Below are positions 35,336 through 43,158 of a stretch of 64,000 nucleotides of DNA, in pieces. The notes beneath the pieces were generated by a model, which searched no databases, was not told the DNA's origin, and saw only the letters and a program-made list of their open reading frames with translations. The position numbers and the translations under genes are program-made. Position 1 is the first letter of the stretch. Every line of letters starts with the position of its first letter. The stretch spans positions 497,001 to 561,000 of the forward strand of contig NZ_CP033043.1 of NCBI RefSeq assembly GCF_003667825.1, given 5' to 3'. Origin of the DNA: Metabacillus litoralis. GTDB taxonomy: Bacteria > Bacillota > Bacilli > Bacillales > Bacillaceae.

Positions 35336-35670
35336 TAATATTTAAAATTCAAATAAAAATGAATTAATAATAGCCAGAAAAAAGAATTAGAACTTCATTG
35401 TTTCAACATACACCCTTTCAGTTTAAGATATATCTATTATATGTAGGATAGGGTAATATTGCAATATTTTTCTAATATATGGGATTTGCAACTTTTACGA
35501 GTGAAGATAAGTTGTTCAATGATTATGCAGTCATAGGTTTTAAACCTAATCGTTTTGATTTTACAATATACATATTCTTTAAGTTCCTTCCCATACTAAA
35601 TGTTAGAAATCATAAATATATTATAACGTAAAACGAACATGAAACTTTTTTGAGAAAACTTTGAATTTTC
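35336..35670. other. Intergenic region, nothing recognised
   Basis: Very AT-rich sequence between the ABC-F leader and the CBS gene. The ABC-F promoter must lie here on the minus strand, but no clear -35/-10 pair stands out. Confidence 0.4.
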
Positions 35671-35699
35671 TTTACTAACAAAGAATGCTGTGATAAATT
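35671..35699 (+). promoter_or_regulatory. Candidate sigma-A promoter of the CBS protein gene
   Basis: TTTACT, 17 bp, TAAATT, about 25 bp before the ATG. Confidence 0.35.
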
Positions 35700-35723
35700 T
35701 CTTGTTAAAAGGGGGTTGTTTTA

Positions 35724-36359
35724 ATGAAGGTTCGTTATCACTATGTAAAGAAAGCTGATGTGAGATTCTGTGATATTAGCTGTACAGTAAAAGAAGCATA
35801 TGATTATCTAAAGGAAACAGGTTACCGTTCTATTCCGGTTTTAAAAAATGAAGGTAAAATCTTTGTTGGTTTTATTTATAAAGTACATTTGCTTGAGCAT
35901 TATGTAGAGCATAATGGTAAAGAAAGTGATCCGATTGAACCGTTAGTGCAGAATCAAGATGCCTACATATACGAAGAGGACTCATTTTTTAAGACTTTCT
36001 TAACGATTCGACGACTTCCATTTTTAGCAGTATTAAATGAAGAGAAGGAATTCTCAGGAATTATTACTCACTCAAATATAATGGATGTCTTGGAAGATTC
36101 ATTTGGGATGAAAACGGGTGGTGTCCTTCTTACAGTTGGAACTAAGGAGCATAAAGGGGCTATAAAGGATTTAGTAACTGCTGTTAAGGATATTAATATA
36201 GAAGGCCTGTTAACAATGGATAATGGTGATAAATATATTAGAAGAATTATTCTAAATTTGTCTGGTGATTTATCAGAGAAAAAGTTACAGAAGGTTATTA
36301 AAAAACTAGAAGATAAAGAATTCAGAGTTACCTCTGTTGATCGTATTGATCATAAATAG
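35724..36359 (+). CDS. CBS-domain pair plus ACT-like protein (CbpA-like)
   Basis: This cytoplasmic 211-residue protein has two CBS motifs (about 10-60 and 75-130, the second ending FSGIITHSNIMDVLEDSF). A C-terminal ACT-like region with TVGTKEHKGAIKDLVTAVKDINIEG follows. The architecture and length resemble Listeria CbpA, a c-di-AMP-binding CBS-ACT protein, and are longer than the simple CBS protein DarB/CbpB. AAAGGGGG lies about 9 nt before the ATG. It stands alone between terminators. The ligand is inferred by architecture only; adenine nucleotides are also possible. Confidence 0.8.
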   Translation: MKVRYHYVKKADVRFCDISCTVKEAYDYLKETGYRSIPVLKNEGKIFVGFIYKVHLLEHYVEHNGKESDPIEPLVQNQDAYIYEEDSFFKTFLTIRRLPFLAVLNEEKEFSGIITHSNIMDVLEDSFGMKTGGVLLTVGTKEHKGAIKDLVTAVKDINIEGLLTMDNGDKYIRRIILNLSGDLSEKKLQKVIKKLEDKEFRVTSVDRIDHK

Positions 36360-36369
36360 GAAATTACAG

Positions 36370-36397
36370 AAAGGGCTACAATTGTTAGCCCTTTTTT
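36370..36397 (+). terminator. Terminator after the CBS protein gene
   Basis: AAGGGCTA pairs with TAGCCCTT (loop CAATTGT) and is followed by TTTT. Confidence 0.82.
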
Positions 36398-36466
36398 ATA
36401 AGCAGGTTGTTTTAAAGTAATGGAGAAGAGGCAGTTAATACGGAAACGTTCCTTGAGCGAGCTACA

Positions 36467-37237
36467 TCACTCTAAGTTTGTTATGTCTTCAGGGTCGAAG
36501 AATAATTTTGATAGTGTAACCGTTTCTGCTTTTTCTTTCACTAGGGGTACATATTGCTTTAAAACAGATGCTGTTTTCTCCCCAGCTATTCCTACATGTC
36601 CTATTGCAATTATTTCATGATCTTTTTCAATCCGATTCATTAGTAAATTAGCTTGCTTTGTAATGTGGCTTGTTGTATATTGTTCATCAAAAAATAGCTC
36701 ATTCTCCAAATAAGGAACCTCTAATTGTTTCGCTATTGATTCAACGACACTTTTCCCAGTGGTCTTGCTATCTAGATAATAAAGTCCTCTTTCCTTACAT
36801 ACCTCTAATATAATTTTCATTACCCTAGCATCTGCTGTAACTTTAGAGCCCATATGATTGTTCATTCCAACTGCATGGGGGACATCATCAATTGCATCAT
36901 TTACTCTTTTTCTAATTTCTTTATTTGATAAATCTGTTGTAATAGCTCCGGGACCAAGCCAGCTCTTTTTTCCATGTAAAGGCTCCATTGGAAGATGAAC
37001 AATAACCTCATGACCTTTTTCATTGGCCAGATTTGCGTCTTTTTTTGTTGTGGGTAAAAATGGCATAACCGCTACTGTTAATTGAATAGGTAAAGATAGG
37101 ATTTGTTCAGTACCTCTCATTCCATTCCCTAGGTCATCAATAACTATGGCTACCTGTCTTTCAATGGTGCTAGTTTGAGCGAATGTTGCAATCGGTATAG
37201 AAAGAAGAAGAATCAAACTGATCATACATTTTTTCAT
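36467..37237 (-). CDS. Secreted divergent polysaccharide deacetylase (YibQ/COG2861)
   Basis: This 256-residue exported protein has a signal peptide (about 1-20, cleavage likely after TFA). Its divergent deacetylase domain has IVIDDLGNGMRG, the metal-binding IVHLPMEPLHG, MNNHMGSKVT and LYYLDSKTT. The pattern is that of the YibQ family, an outgroup of NodB deacetylases whose substrate is unknown. GGAGAACACTTCC precedes the ATG. It is not part of any obvious operon. Confidence 0.88.
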   Translation of the reverse strand: MKKCMISLILLLSIPIATFAQTSTIERQVAIVIDDLGNGMRGTEQILSLPIQLTVAVMPFLPTTKKDANLANEKGHEVIVHLPMEPLHGKKSWLGPGAITTDLSNKEIRKRVNDAIDDVPHAVGMNNHMGSKVTADARVMKIILEVCKERGLYYLDSKTTGKSVVESIAKQLEVPYLENELFFDEQYTTSHITKQANLLMNRIEKDHEIIAIGHVGIAGEKTASVLKQYVPLVKEKAETVTLSKLFFDPEDITNLE

Positions 37238-37420
37238 GGAAGTGTTCTCCTTTACTAGTATATATGTATAGGTTAACCACGCTTAATAAAAAGATGTGTT
37301 TTTAAAGGGGAGGAAAAAGGTAGTTTAAAATTAAGTGGTTGTGGGAATAAAAATAAGAAGAGAAAGTTTTCAATTTTGTCATAATTTGTGGTAAAAAAAA
37401 TGTCTAAATTTGCGATAGTC

Positions 37421-37449
37421 TTTACACAAGTGAAAAGTTTTGTAATAAT
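37421..37449 (+). promoter_or_regulatory. Candidate promoter of spo0E
   Basis: TTTACA, 17 bp, AATAAT, ending 90 bp before spo0E. The rest of the 300-bp interval is AT-rich and unremarkable. Confidence 0.45.
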
Positions 37450-37538
37450 TTCTAACAAGATTACTTGGGTAAGATAATATCAAGAAACAGTGAAACGTAA
37501 GATTATCGCAAAATTGAATAACTAGGAGGGGCTCTGAG

Positions 37539-37787
37539 ATGAATAATGATTCTTTAAAAACAAAGCTTCTTGAAACAATTAATATAAAAAGGAAAGAAAT
37601 GATTGAAACGGCTAATAAAGAAGGATATACAAGTGAATTGGCTGTTCAATGTAGTCAAGATTTGGACTTGCTTTTAAATGAATATCAACAGATGTTAATA
37701 GAAGAGAAAAAACCTAAAGTTGCCCCTTTTCAAGATTTAGTTCATTCAATGAAGTTATTTACGTATACAGACAGATATTCTTATTGA
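37539..37787 (+). CDS. spo0E: Spo0E-family aspartyl-phosphate phosphatase
   Basis: This 82-residue helical-hairpin protein dephosphorylates Spo0A~P and so delays sporulation. The family signature S-x-D-L-D is present as CSQDLDLLLNEYQQML near residues 38-53. The first helix, LKTKLLETINIKRKEMIETA, is also typical. CTAGGAGGGGCT precedes the ATG. B. subtilis Spo0E is 85 residues and lies between mtnD and mhqR, as here. It opposes the phosphorelay input from KinE encoded upstream. Confidence 0.93.
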   Translation: MNNDSLKTKLLETINIKRKEMIETANKEGYTSELAVQCSQDLDLLLNEYQQMLIEEKKPKVAPFQDLVHSMKLFTYTDRYSY

Positions 37788-37793
37788 ATGAAA

Positions 37794-37821
37794 AAAATAC
37801 AGTGGACAAGCACTGTATTTT
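37794..37821. terminator. Terminator between spo0E and the ZIP transporter
   Basis: AAAATACAGTG pairs with CACTGTATTTT around a 6-nt loop, usable from both sides. Confidence 0.85.
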
Positions 37822-37836
37822 CTTCATGTTATTATA

Positions 37837-38568
37837 TTAAAAACTATTAATAAGGATAACCATGCAAAGAATCCCAACAATAAAGGAGTAAGTCGCAAAT
37901 TGTTCATTGCCATCTCCATGAGATTCTGGAATTAGCTCTTTGTAGATGATAAAAAGCATTGCACCTGCTGCAAAAGCTAAGCCATACGGTACAAGAAAGG
38001 CAACAAAGCTTGTTAAATAAAAGCCAAGTAGTGATGCTACTATTTCCACCGCACCAGTTGCTGTAGCAATTAAGAATGCTTTTCCACGATTTATATTTTG
38101 ATTTATTAAGAAAAGAGCAACTAAAAAGCCTTCAGGTGCATTTTGGAGACCGATCGCAAAGGCAATTAAATTTCCAGTCTCACTAACAGATGAAGCATAG
38201 CTAACACCTACTGATAAGCCTTCTGGAATATTATGCAAGGTTATTGCTGCAATAATAAGCATAGCTTTTTCATCAAATTTAATTCCACTCTTGGTATGTT
38301 CCAAATCTATATGAGGAATGGCTCTTTCGAGTGAAGTTAAAATAAGTACCCCAAGGAATAAACCAATGGATACCTCCAATATTCCCCCATAATTTAATGA
38401 CTCCGGAATTAAACCTAACATGGCAGCAGTCATCATAATACCGGCTGTAAAGGCTAATAAAATATCTCTCCAGCGATGCGTAATCGTTCTTTGAAGAAAT
38501 AAGATAGGTACTGCACCTAATCCTGTAGATAATGCAGATAATACACTTCCCAATAAAACATCTGACAT
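37837..38568 (-). CDS. ZIP-family metal transporter
   Basis: This 243-residue polytopic protein of the ZIP family takes up divalent metals such as Zn2+ or Fe2+. The helix IV motif LHNIPEGLSVGVSYAS and the helix V motif LQNAPEGFLVALFL contain the metal ligands. A C-terminal ELIPESHGDG segment is also typical. AAAAGGAGCAATCAC precedes the ATG. No metal regulator or operator is obvious beside it, so specificity is open. Confidence 0.93.
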   Translation of the reverse strand: MSDVLLGSVLSALSTGLGAVPILFLQRTITHRWRDILLAFTAGIMMTAAMLGLIPESLNYGGILEVSIGLFLGVLILTSLERAIPHIDLEHTKSGIKFDEKAMLIIAAITLHNIPEGLSVGVSYASSVSETGNLIAFAIGLQNAPEGFLVALFLINQNINRGKAFLIATATGAVEIVASLLGFYLTSFVAFLVPYGLAFAAGAMLFIIYKELIPESHGDGNEQFATYSFIVGILCMVILINSF

Positions 38569-38932
38569 ATGTGATTGCTCCTTTTAAAATGGATACACTT
38601 TGCTTTTAAATCGTAATTAGGACTATTATAACTGAATTAGTTAACCTAAGGAAGAATTCAGTTAAAATAGAAGGTTATTATTACCTAATTCTACGATTAG
38701 CAAAGAATGAAAAAGTCACTTGCTGTTGCAGGGTTCAATAAAGTATATGAATAGGTGGGCTATTTGTTCCAACATCTTTGGCTCCCCTAAATTGAAAAAT
38801 AACAATAAATGAAGGAGTAGCTGTCTCTCTATTTAAGTTAAACATTGCTTCAAAATGAAAACTTGTGTAAGATCATTCTAGGTATACAGAAATTATTTAT
38901 TGCCATAATTAATACGAAGTTTCTTTAAAAGT
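38569..38932. other. Intergenic region between the ZIP gene and mhqR
   Basis: No gene, RNA or repeat recognised. The longest short frames lack ribosome sites. Confidence 0.5.
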
Positions 38933-38961
38933 TTGACTTTCTATACAACATGTTCTATTAT
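38933..38961 (+). promoter_or_regulatory. Sigma-A promoter of mhqR
   Basis: TTGACT, a 17-bp spacer, TATTAT. The predicted +1 is about 38968, immediately before the operator palindrome. Confidence 0.65.
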
Positions 38962-38975
38962 AATGCTAATTATTT

Positions 38976-38991
38976 ATTTTGAATTCAAGAT
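38976..38991 (+). promoter_or_regulatory. MhqR operator-like palindrome
   Basis: ATTTTGAATTCAAGAT has the perfect core TTGAATTCAA. It differs at three positions from the reported MhqR box ATCTCGAATTCGAGAT (recalled). It lies just downstream of the promoter and suggests autorepression. Confidence 0.6.
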
Positions 38992-39014
38992 ATTTGAAAA
39001 AGGATTGAGATGAA

Positions 39015-39476
39015 TTGGAAAAATCAAAGGGAATTGAAGAGTCTTTAAAGTTTTTTATTGTGCTTTCGCGTGCCCATAGAGCATTTAACGATGTCGTTAA
39101 TAAACATATATCAACATTTAAATTAAACCCAACTGAATTTGCTGTTTTAGAGCTTTTATACCACAAGGGAGATCAGCCTTTGCAGCAAATCGGTGGGAAA
39201 ATTCTTTTGGCGAGTGGGAGTATCACATATGTAGTAGATAAGTTAGAGCAAAAGGGACTGCTTATGAGAAAGGCATGTCCTAACGACCGAAGAGTGACAC
39301 ATGCTCAAATAACAGATAAGGGAAAAGAACTGATTGAAGAGATTTTTCCCCCTCACCAAGAAAAAATTGATGAAATTGTAAACGTCTTATCTCATGAAGA
39401 AAAGGCGTTAGTGACAGAGCTTCTTAAAAAAGTTGGTTATCATGCTAATGATTTATTGAAAAATGAAAAGCATTAA
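39015..39476 (+). CDS. mhqR: MarR-family repressor MhqR
   Basis: This 153-residue winged-helix MarR regulator has its recognition region in LQQIGGKILLASGSITYVVDKLEQKGLLMRK and its wing in CPNDRRVTHAQIT. In B. subtilis MhqR (YkvE) represses dioxygenases and azoreductases that detoxify quinones. Its gene lies between spo0E and motB, as here. The start is TTG; AAGGA lies about 11 nt upstream. One cysteine (C88) is in the wing. No target quinone enzymes are in the window, so MhqR presumably acts elsewhere. Confidence 0.88.
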   Translation: MEKSKGIEESLKFFIVLSRAHRAFNDVVNKHISTFKLNPTEFAVLELLYHKGDQPLQQIGGKILLASGSITYVVDKLEQKGLLMRKACPNDRRVTHAQITDKGKELIEEIFPPHQEKIDEIVNVLSHEEKALVTELLKKVGYHANDLLKNEKH

Positions 39477-39500
39477 GTAATTGTTTACGTTTAAAACATT

Positions 39501-39541
39501 AAAACGGGTCAATCCTATAGTGGATTGACCCGTTTATTTTT
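39501..39541. terminator. Terminator between mhqR and motB
   Basis: AAACGGGTCAATCC pairs with GGATTGACCCGTTT around a 6-nt loop and is followed by T residues. Confidence 0.9.
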
Positions 39542-39548
39542 TGAAAAA

Positions 39549-40310
39549 TCATTTTTGTTCGTATGGCAGAATTAGAATTTCTACACGACGGTTTTTTTGA
39601 CGACCTTCATTTGTGTCATTTGTAGCAACTGGTTTATACTCACCAAATCCTTTAGCACTGAAGGCTTTGGGATCCAATTTATCATTTTCAATCAATATTT
39701 TCATAAAATTAACTGCACGCATAACACTTAAATGCCAGTTTGAATCAAATTCAGAGTTATTAATTGGTATATCATCTGTATGACCACTCACGATAATATT
39801 ACGAGGTGGGTTCATGATAAGAAGATCAGATAGTTCTTTAGCGAGCTTTTCATCTTTCACACGAATATCTGCGCTTCCAGAGTCAAAGAAGATATCATTA
39901 AGCAATGTAACAAGTAAGCCTTCATCAGTTAGAGTTGTACCTAACTTTGCTTGAAGGTTATTTTCTTTAATGTACGTGTTGATTTTCTCTTGAATTATTT
40001 GTAAGTTTTCTTGTTCCATTTTTTGCTGAGCAGCTTCTAGCTGTTCTTTCGATGCTTCATCTTTTTGAACATTAAGATCTTCTAACTCGCTTTCAGGAGT
40101 AGGGCTTGGGTATTCCAATACACTTGTTCCACCATCGAAAGCTGCATTTAATGATTTCGCCACTTGCTGAAATTTTTGCGCATCAACTGAACTCATCGCA
40201 AATAACACGATGAAAAGTGCCAGAACGAGTGTAAGTAAATCGGCGTAAGGGACAAGCCATGATTCATCCATATGTTCATCATGATGCTTATGCTTTTTCT
40301 TTTTAGCCAT
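39549..40310 (-). CDS. motB: Flagellar motor stator protein MotB
   Basis: This 253-residue stator subunit has one N-terminal transmembrane helix with the proton-binding Asp (D24 in VPYADLLTLVLALFIVLFA). A plug and linker region of coiled character spans about 65-125. The C-terminal OmpA-like peptidoglycan-binding domain (VSGHTDDIPI, AVNFMKILIE, GEYKPVATN) anchors the stator. It overlaps the motA end by 8 nt in the motAB operon. The lysine/histidine-rich N-terminus precedes the helix. Confidence 0.96.
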   Translation of the reverse strand: MAKKKKHKHHDEHMDESWLVPYADLLTLVLALFIVLFAMSSVDAQKFQQVAKSLNAAFDGGTSVLEYPSPTPESELEDLNVQKDEASKEQLEAAQQKMEQENLQIIQEKINTYIKENNLQAKLGTTLTDEGLLVTLLNDIFFDSGSADIRVKDEKLAKELSDLLIMNPPRNIIVSGHTDDIPINNSEFDSNWHLSVMRAVNFMKILIENDKLDPKAFSAKGFGEYKPVATNDTNEGRQKNRRVEILILPYEQK

Positions 40311-41103
40311 TTACACTCTCTCCTCCAGTAACAGCAGCGTCTAATTTGTTCCTTTCAGTAACTGGCAAATATGTTGCTAGCTTTTGCTCGATTGCTTTTG
40401 GTGCTTGTCCCTCTAAAACAGAAAGTACCCCTTCAATCATAACCTGTTTTACTAGAGCTTCATGCTTTGATTTCCGCTTTAATTTATTAGCAAATGGATG
40501 CCATAATACGTATCCTGTAAAAATACCCATTAATGTGGCAACGAATGCGGCACTAATTGCATGACCTAATGCATCTGTATCACTCATGTCGGAAAGGGCA
40601 GCAATTAAACCTACAACTGCTCCAAGTACTCCAAGTGTTGGTGCATACGTTCCAGCTTGAGTGAAAATAGATGCTGAACCTTGGTGTCGCTCTTCCATTG
40701 CTTCAATTTCTTCTGACATCACATCTCGAATAAACTCGGCATTCTGACCATCTACTGCCATAAGTAATCCACTTTTTAAGAAAGGATCCTCAACATCAGC
40801 AAGTTTTGCTTCAAGTGCAAGTAACCCCTCTTTACGAGCAACCTGTGCCCAATCAGAGAATAAAGGGATTAATTCCTGAATTGTAGGAGTTTTTTGCTCT
40901 TTAAAGATAATGCCAAAAAGCTTAGGCACCTTTTTAATTTCACTAGTTGGGAAAGCGATAACTACAGCCGCTGCTGTACCCAAAAGAATAATTAATATTG
41001 CTGCTGGGTTAATTAATACTGTGGGACTAACACCTTTCATAAACATCCCAACGCCTACTGCGATAATTGCAAGTAATATTCCTATTAATGACGTTTTATC
41101 CAT
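40303..41103 (-). CDS. motA: Flagellar motor stator protein MotA
   Basis: This 266-residue proton-channel subunit has four transmembrane helices, at about 4-22, 30-50, 148-168 and 180-200. The cytoplasmic loop between helices 2 and 3 is conserved, with ARKEGLLALE and the FIRDVMSEEIEAMEERH segment that contacts FliG. The start is ATG at the head of motAB. A good sigma-D promoter lies 40 bp upstream. Other flagellar genes are not in the window. Confidence 0.95.
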   Translation of the reverse strand: MDKTSLIGILLAIIAVGVGMFMKGVSPTVLINPAAILIILLGTAAAVVIAFPTSEIKKVPKLFGIIFKEQKTPTIQELIPLFSDWAQVARKEGLLALEAKLADVEDPFLKSGLLMAVDGQNAEFIRDVMSEEIEAMEERHQGSASIFTQAGTYAPTLGVLGAVVGLIAALSDMSDTDALGHAISAAFVATLMGIFTGYVLWHPFANKLKRKSKHEALVKQVMIEGVLSVLEGQAPKAIEQKLATYLPVTERNKLDAAVTGGESVNG

Positions 41104-41142
41104 TGTAAATCACCATATTTCCTCATAAATTTCTTATCTCTT

Positions 41143-41169
41143 ATATCGGTAAGATTTATTAAAATTTTA
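41143..41169 (-). promoter_or_regulatory. Sigma-D promoter of motAB
   Basis: On the minus strand TAAA, exactly 15 bp, ACCGATAT matches the sigma-D consensus TAAA-N15-GCCGATAT at all but one base. Confidence 0.88.
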
Positions 41170-41276
41170 GGTTTTGTTTAAAGAAGTTGTGAAAGAAATT
41201 TCGTAACAACTGAAAAAGAGGGGAGATACCGGGACTTTGGTCTAAAATAATGTTATTTGTCTACAATTCCAAATAA

Positions 41277-41310
41277 TAAAAAGCTATCAATTTTCATCGA
41301 TAGCTTTTCT
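41277..41310 (-). terminator. Terminator overlapping the end of the 66-aa gene
   Basis: On the minus strand AAAAGCTATC pairs with GATAGCTTTT; the stop codon lies within the hairpin. Confidence 0.75.
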
Positions 41311-41487
41311 TAGTAGCCAGTTTTTAAATTTAACATATCTTTTTGGATTTGATAGGCAATCATATCCGAAGGCTGCTCTGGCATTTTTATTTTGTTCTAA
41401 TTGAGATGCTCTTTCAATCGATTGTGTTTCAAGTAGTGAATTTTGTACCTCAAATAATTGCTTTTGTGTATATTCATTCATAAACAT
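41287..41487 (-). CDS. Small soluble protein, 66 aa, unknown
   Basis: This 66-residue charged protein begins MFMNEYTQKQLFEVQNSLLE. It has a helical first half and the segment RAAFGYDCLSNPKRYVKFKNWL in the second. The ATG at 41487 follows GGGAG by 9 nt. It lies behind motA in the same direction but with its own site and terminator. I recognise no family. Confidence 0.65.
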   Translation of the reverse strand: MFMNEYTQKQLFEVQNSLLETQSIERASQLEQNKNARAAFGYDCLSNPKRYVKFKNWLLRKAIDEN

Positions 41488-41617
41488 CGTTCTCATCTCC
41501 CACAAATTCTCTTGTTGTCTTCATCATAAAGGAAGATTGTTCCAAAAACTTCCGTTACAAGATGGAAAAAGAATCATAAATGTGGGTGAGAAAAAATCAG
41601 CCTTCTGACCGATAGAA

Positions 41618-41887
41618 TTAACTTAACATCTTAGAAATACCAACATAATATAGGGGAAGAATTGTAATGACAAGATGGCTATAGAAAAATAAACGGGAAT
41701 AGTAGGTCGATTTTGTTTCAAAGGCAATCGATGCTAATAATGCCCCTAGTAAACTTGTACAACAAAACAGGCTTAATCCAAACCCTTCACCAAGTCGTGC
41801 TTGAAAAAGAATAAAGCCAAGAGCGGACCCATTAACTAATAAAAGGATAAAGGAGATTAATAGAAAAAAATTTGAACTTTTTAGCAT
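41618..41887 (-). CDS. Small membrane protein, 89 aa, unknown
   Basis: This 89-residue protein has three predicted transmembrane helices (about 6-27, 35-57 and 65-85). It has short loops and a double cysteine in the second helix (SLFCCTSLL). The ATG at 41887 follows GAGAGGTG by about 6 nt; an earlier in-frame TTG lies within the ribosome site. It has no recognised family. It is placed before a K+ channel gene but separated from it by a terminator. Confidence 0.7.
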   Translation of the reverse strand: MLKSSNFFLLISFILLLVNGSALGFILFQARLGEGFGLSLFCCTSLLGALLASIAFETKSTYYSRLFFYSHLVITILPLYYVGISKMLS

Positions 41888-41956
41888 GTACAACACCTCT
41901 CATAGCATGTATATGTAGGAGAAACAACAGCAATGACAGAGAAGTGAGGTCACATG

Positions 41957-41993
41957 AAAAAGAGTCACTTTCTCTTTGGAGAAAGTGACTCTT
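41957..41993 (-). terminator. Terminator of the K+ channel gene
   Basis: AAGAGTCACTTTCTC pairs perfectly with GAGAAAGTGACTCTT around a 4-nt loop. Confidence 0.85.
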
Positions 41994-41995
41994 AA

Positions 41996-43015
41996 TTATG
42001 AAACAATATCAAAATATGTTTCATCGTCACAAATAATAAACAATTTTGCATCGCTTGGAATAGGTTGATGAAGCTTACTTATGATGGACATATCATTTCC
42101 GTTGGAAAGAAGAATTGCCCCTTTTGCTGACAACGCAATGCTTGCATCTTGATACGTTTTCCACTCTGATTTTTTTGAAATAGAATAAAGGTCATATCCC
42201 TCATGACTTGTTAGTTGACGAATAATTTCACTAGAACCATTAAACAAAATAGACCTTGCGGCTAAATGTGCAGCGGTGTCGTTTGCTGTAATATATTCGT
42301 TCACATTTACATGGTTGAATGCATGAATATGATTTGAATTGGACACTTCACAAATCGTATAAATATGTTGATTATGTTCTTTTTCAATTCCTTTTATCAT
42401 AGAAGCGATTAATAATGTATGTCCATCTGCCTGTGAAGCTGTTAGAACATCATCTGGTGAAAAAACCATAATGGATTTAGAACTTAATATATTAGCTTGA
42501 TCAAGAACATCAATGCTTGCAGGGTTTCCATTCACAAATTCAACCCGTTCATGTTGAATTGGGATTTTTGAAATGTTTTCATCAACAATGACAACTCGAA
42601 CATGCTCAAAAGTCTTTAAAAGCTCTTCTAAAGTAATGGCTGCTTTTTTTGTCCAGTTAATTAATAAAATGTGGTTCTTCGTTGTGATTTTCAATTTTCC
42701 TTCCTCCTTTAAGCGTTTTCTGATACTAAAGAAGTCGATTACTTTACCAATGAAGATACTCATTAAGCCAATTCCTACAATGTACAGAAACATAGCGAAA
42801 ATTTTTCCGTTTACAGTTGTAGGTGAAACATCACCATAACCTACCGTTGCAACGGTCGTCATTGTCCACCATAATCCTTCGAAAGGACTTGTGAAAGTTT
42901 CTGGTTCAATATAATAAACAATATAGCTGCTTGCTAATATTAACGATAATGTTGCAAAAATAAGTATCCAGTTGTTAATATGTATGACTTTCATAAAGAA
43001 TCGAATTAAAAACAT
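41996..43015 (-). CDS. Two-helix potassium channel with RCK-like domain (YugO-like)
   Basis: This 339-residue protein has two transmembrane helices around a pore loop with the K+ selectivity filter TVGYGD. A cytoplasmic TrkA-N/RCK-like domain begins at NHILLINW. The usual Rossmann glycine in this strand (GxG or GW) is replaced by N, so nucleotide binding may be altered. The ATG at 43015 follows AAAGGAGTG by about 6 nt. In B. subtilis YugO is a K+ channel used in biofilm electrical signalling; equivalence here is by architecture only. Confidence 0.88.
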   Translation of the reverse strand: MFLIRFFMKVIHINNWILIFATLSLILASSYIVYYIEPETFTSPFEGLWWTMTTVATVGYGDVSPTTVNGKIFAMFLYIVGIGLMSIFIGKVIDFFSIRKRLKEEGKLKITTKNHILLINWTKKAAITLEELLKTFEHVRVVIVDENISKIPIQHERVEFVNGNPASIDVLDQANILSSKSIMVFSPDDVLTASQADGHTLLIASMIKGIEKEHNQHIYTICEVSNSNHIHAFNHVNVNEYITANDTAAHLAARSILFNGSSEIIRQLTSHEGYDLYSISKKSEWKTYQDASIALSAKGAILLSNGNDMSIISKLHQPIPSDAKLFIICDDETYFDIVS

Positions 43016-43111
43016 AGGGAACACTCCTTTCGCTTAGTCTAGAACTATCAGTCATAAGAAAATCTTAACATATTTATGTATATTTAAAATATGAAATTGG
43101 TTATCTACTGG

Positions 43112-43158
43112 AAAAAAGATAGGGGACAGTCCTTGTATGGACTGTCCCTTATCTTTTT
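43112..43158 (-). terminator. Terminator of clpE
   Basis: AAAGATAGGGGACAGTCC pairs with GGACTGTCCCTTATCTTT around 6 nt. A T tract follows on the minus strand. Confidence 0.9.

Noticed and set aside
35026..35352. 108-codon hydrophobic frame on the minus strand at the ABC-F start
   Set aside because: It overlaps the Walker A coding region in another frame and has no proper ribosome site. At most its start could act as a leader peptide.
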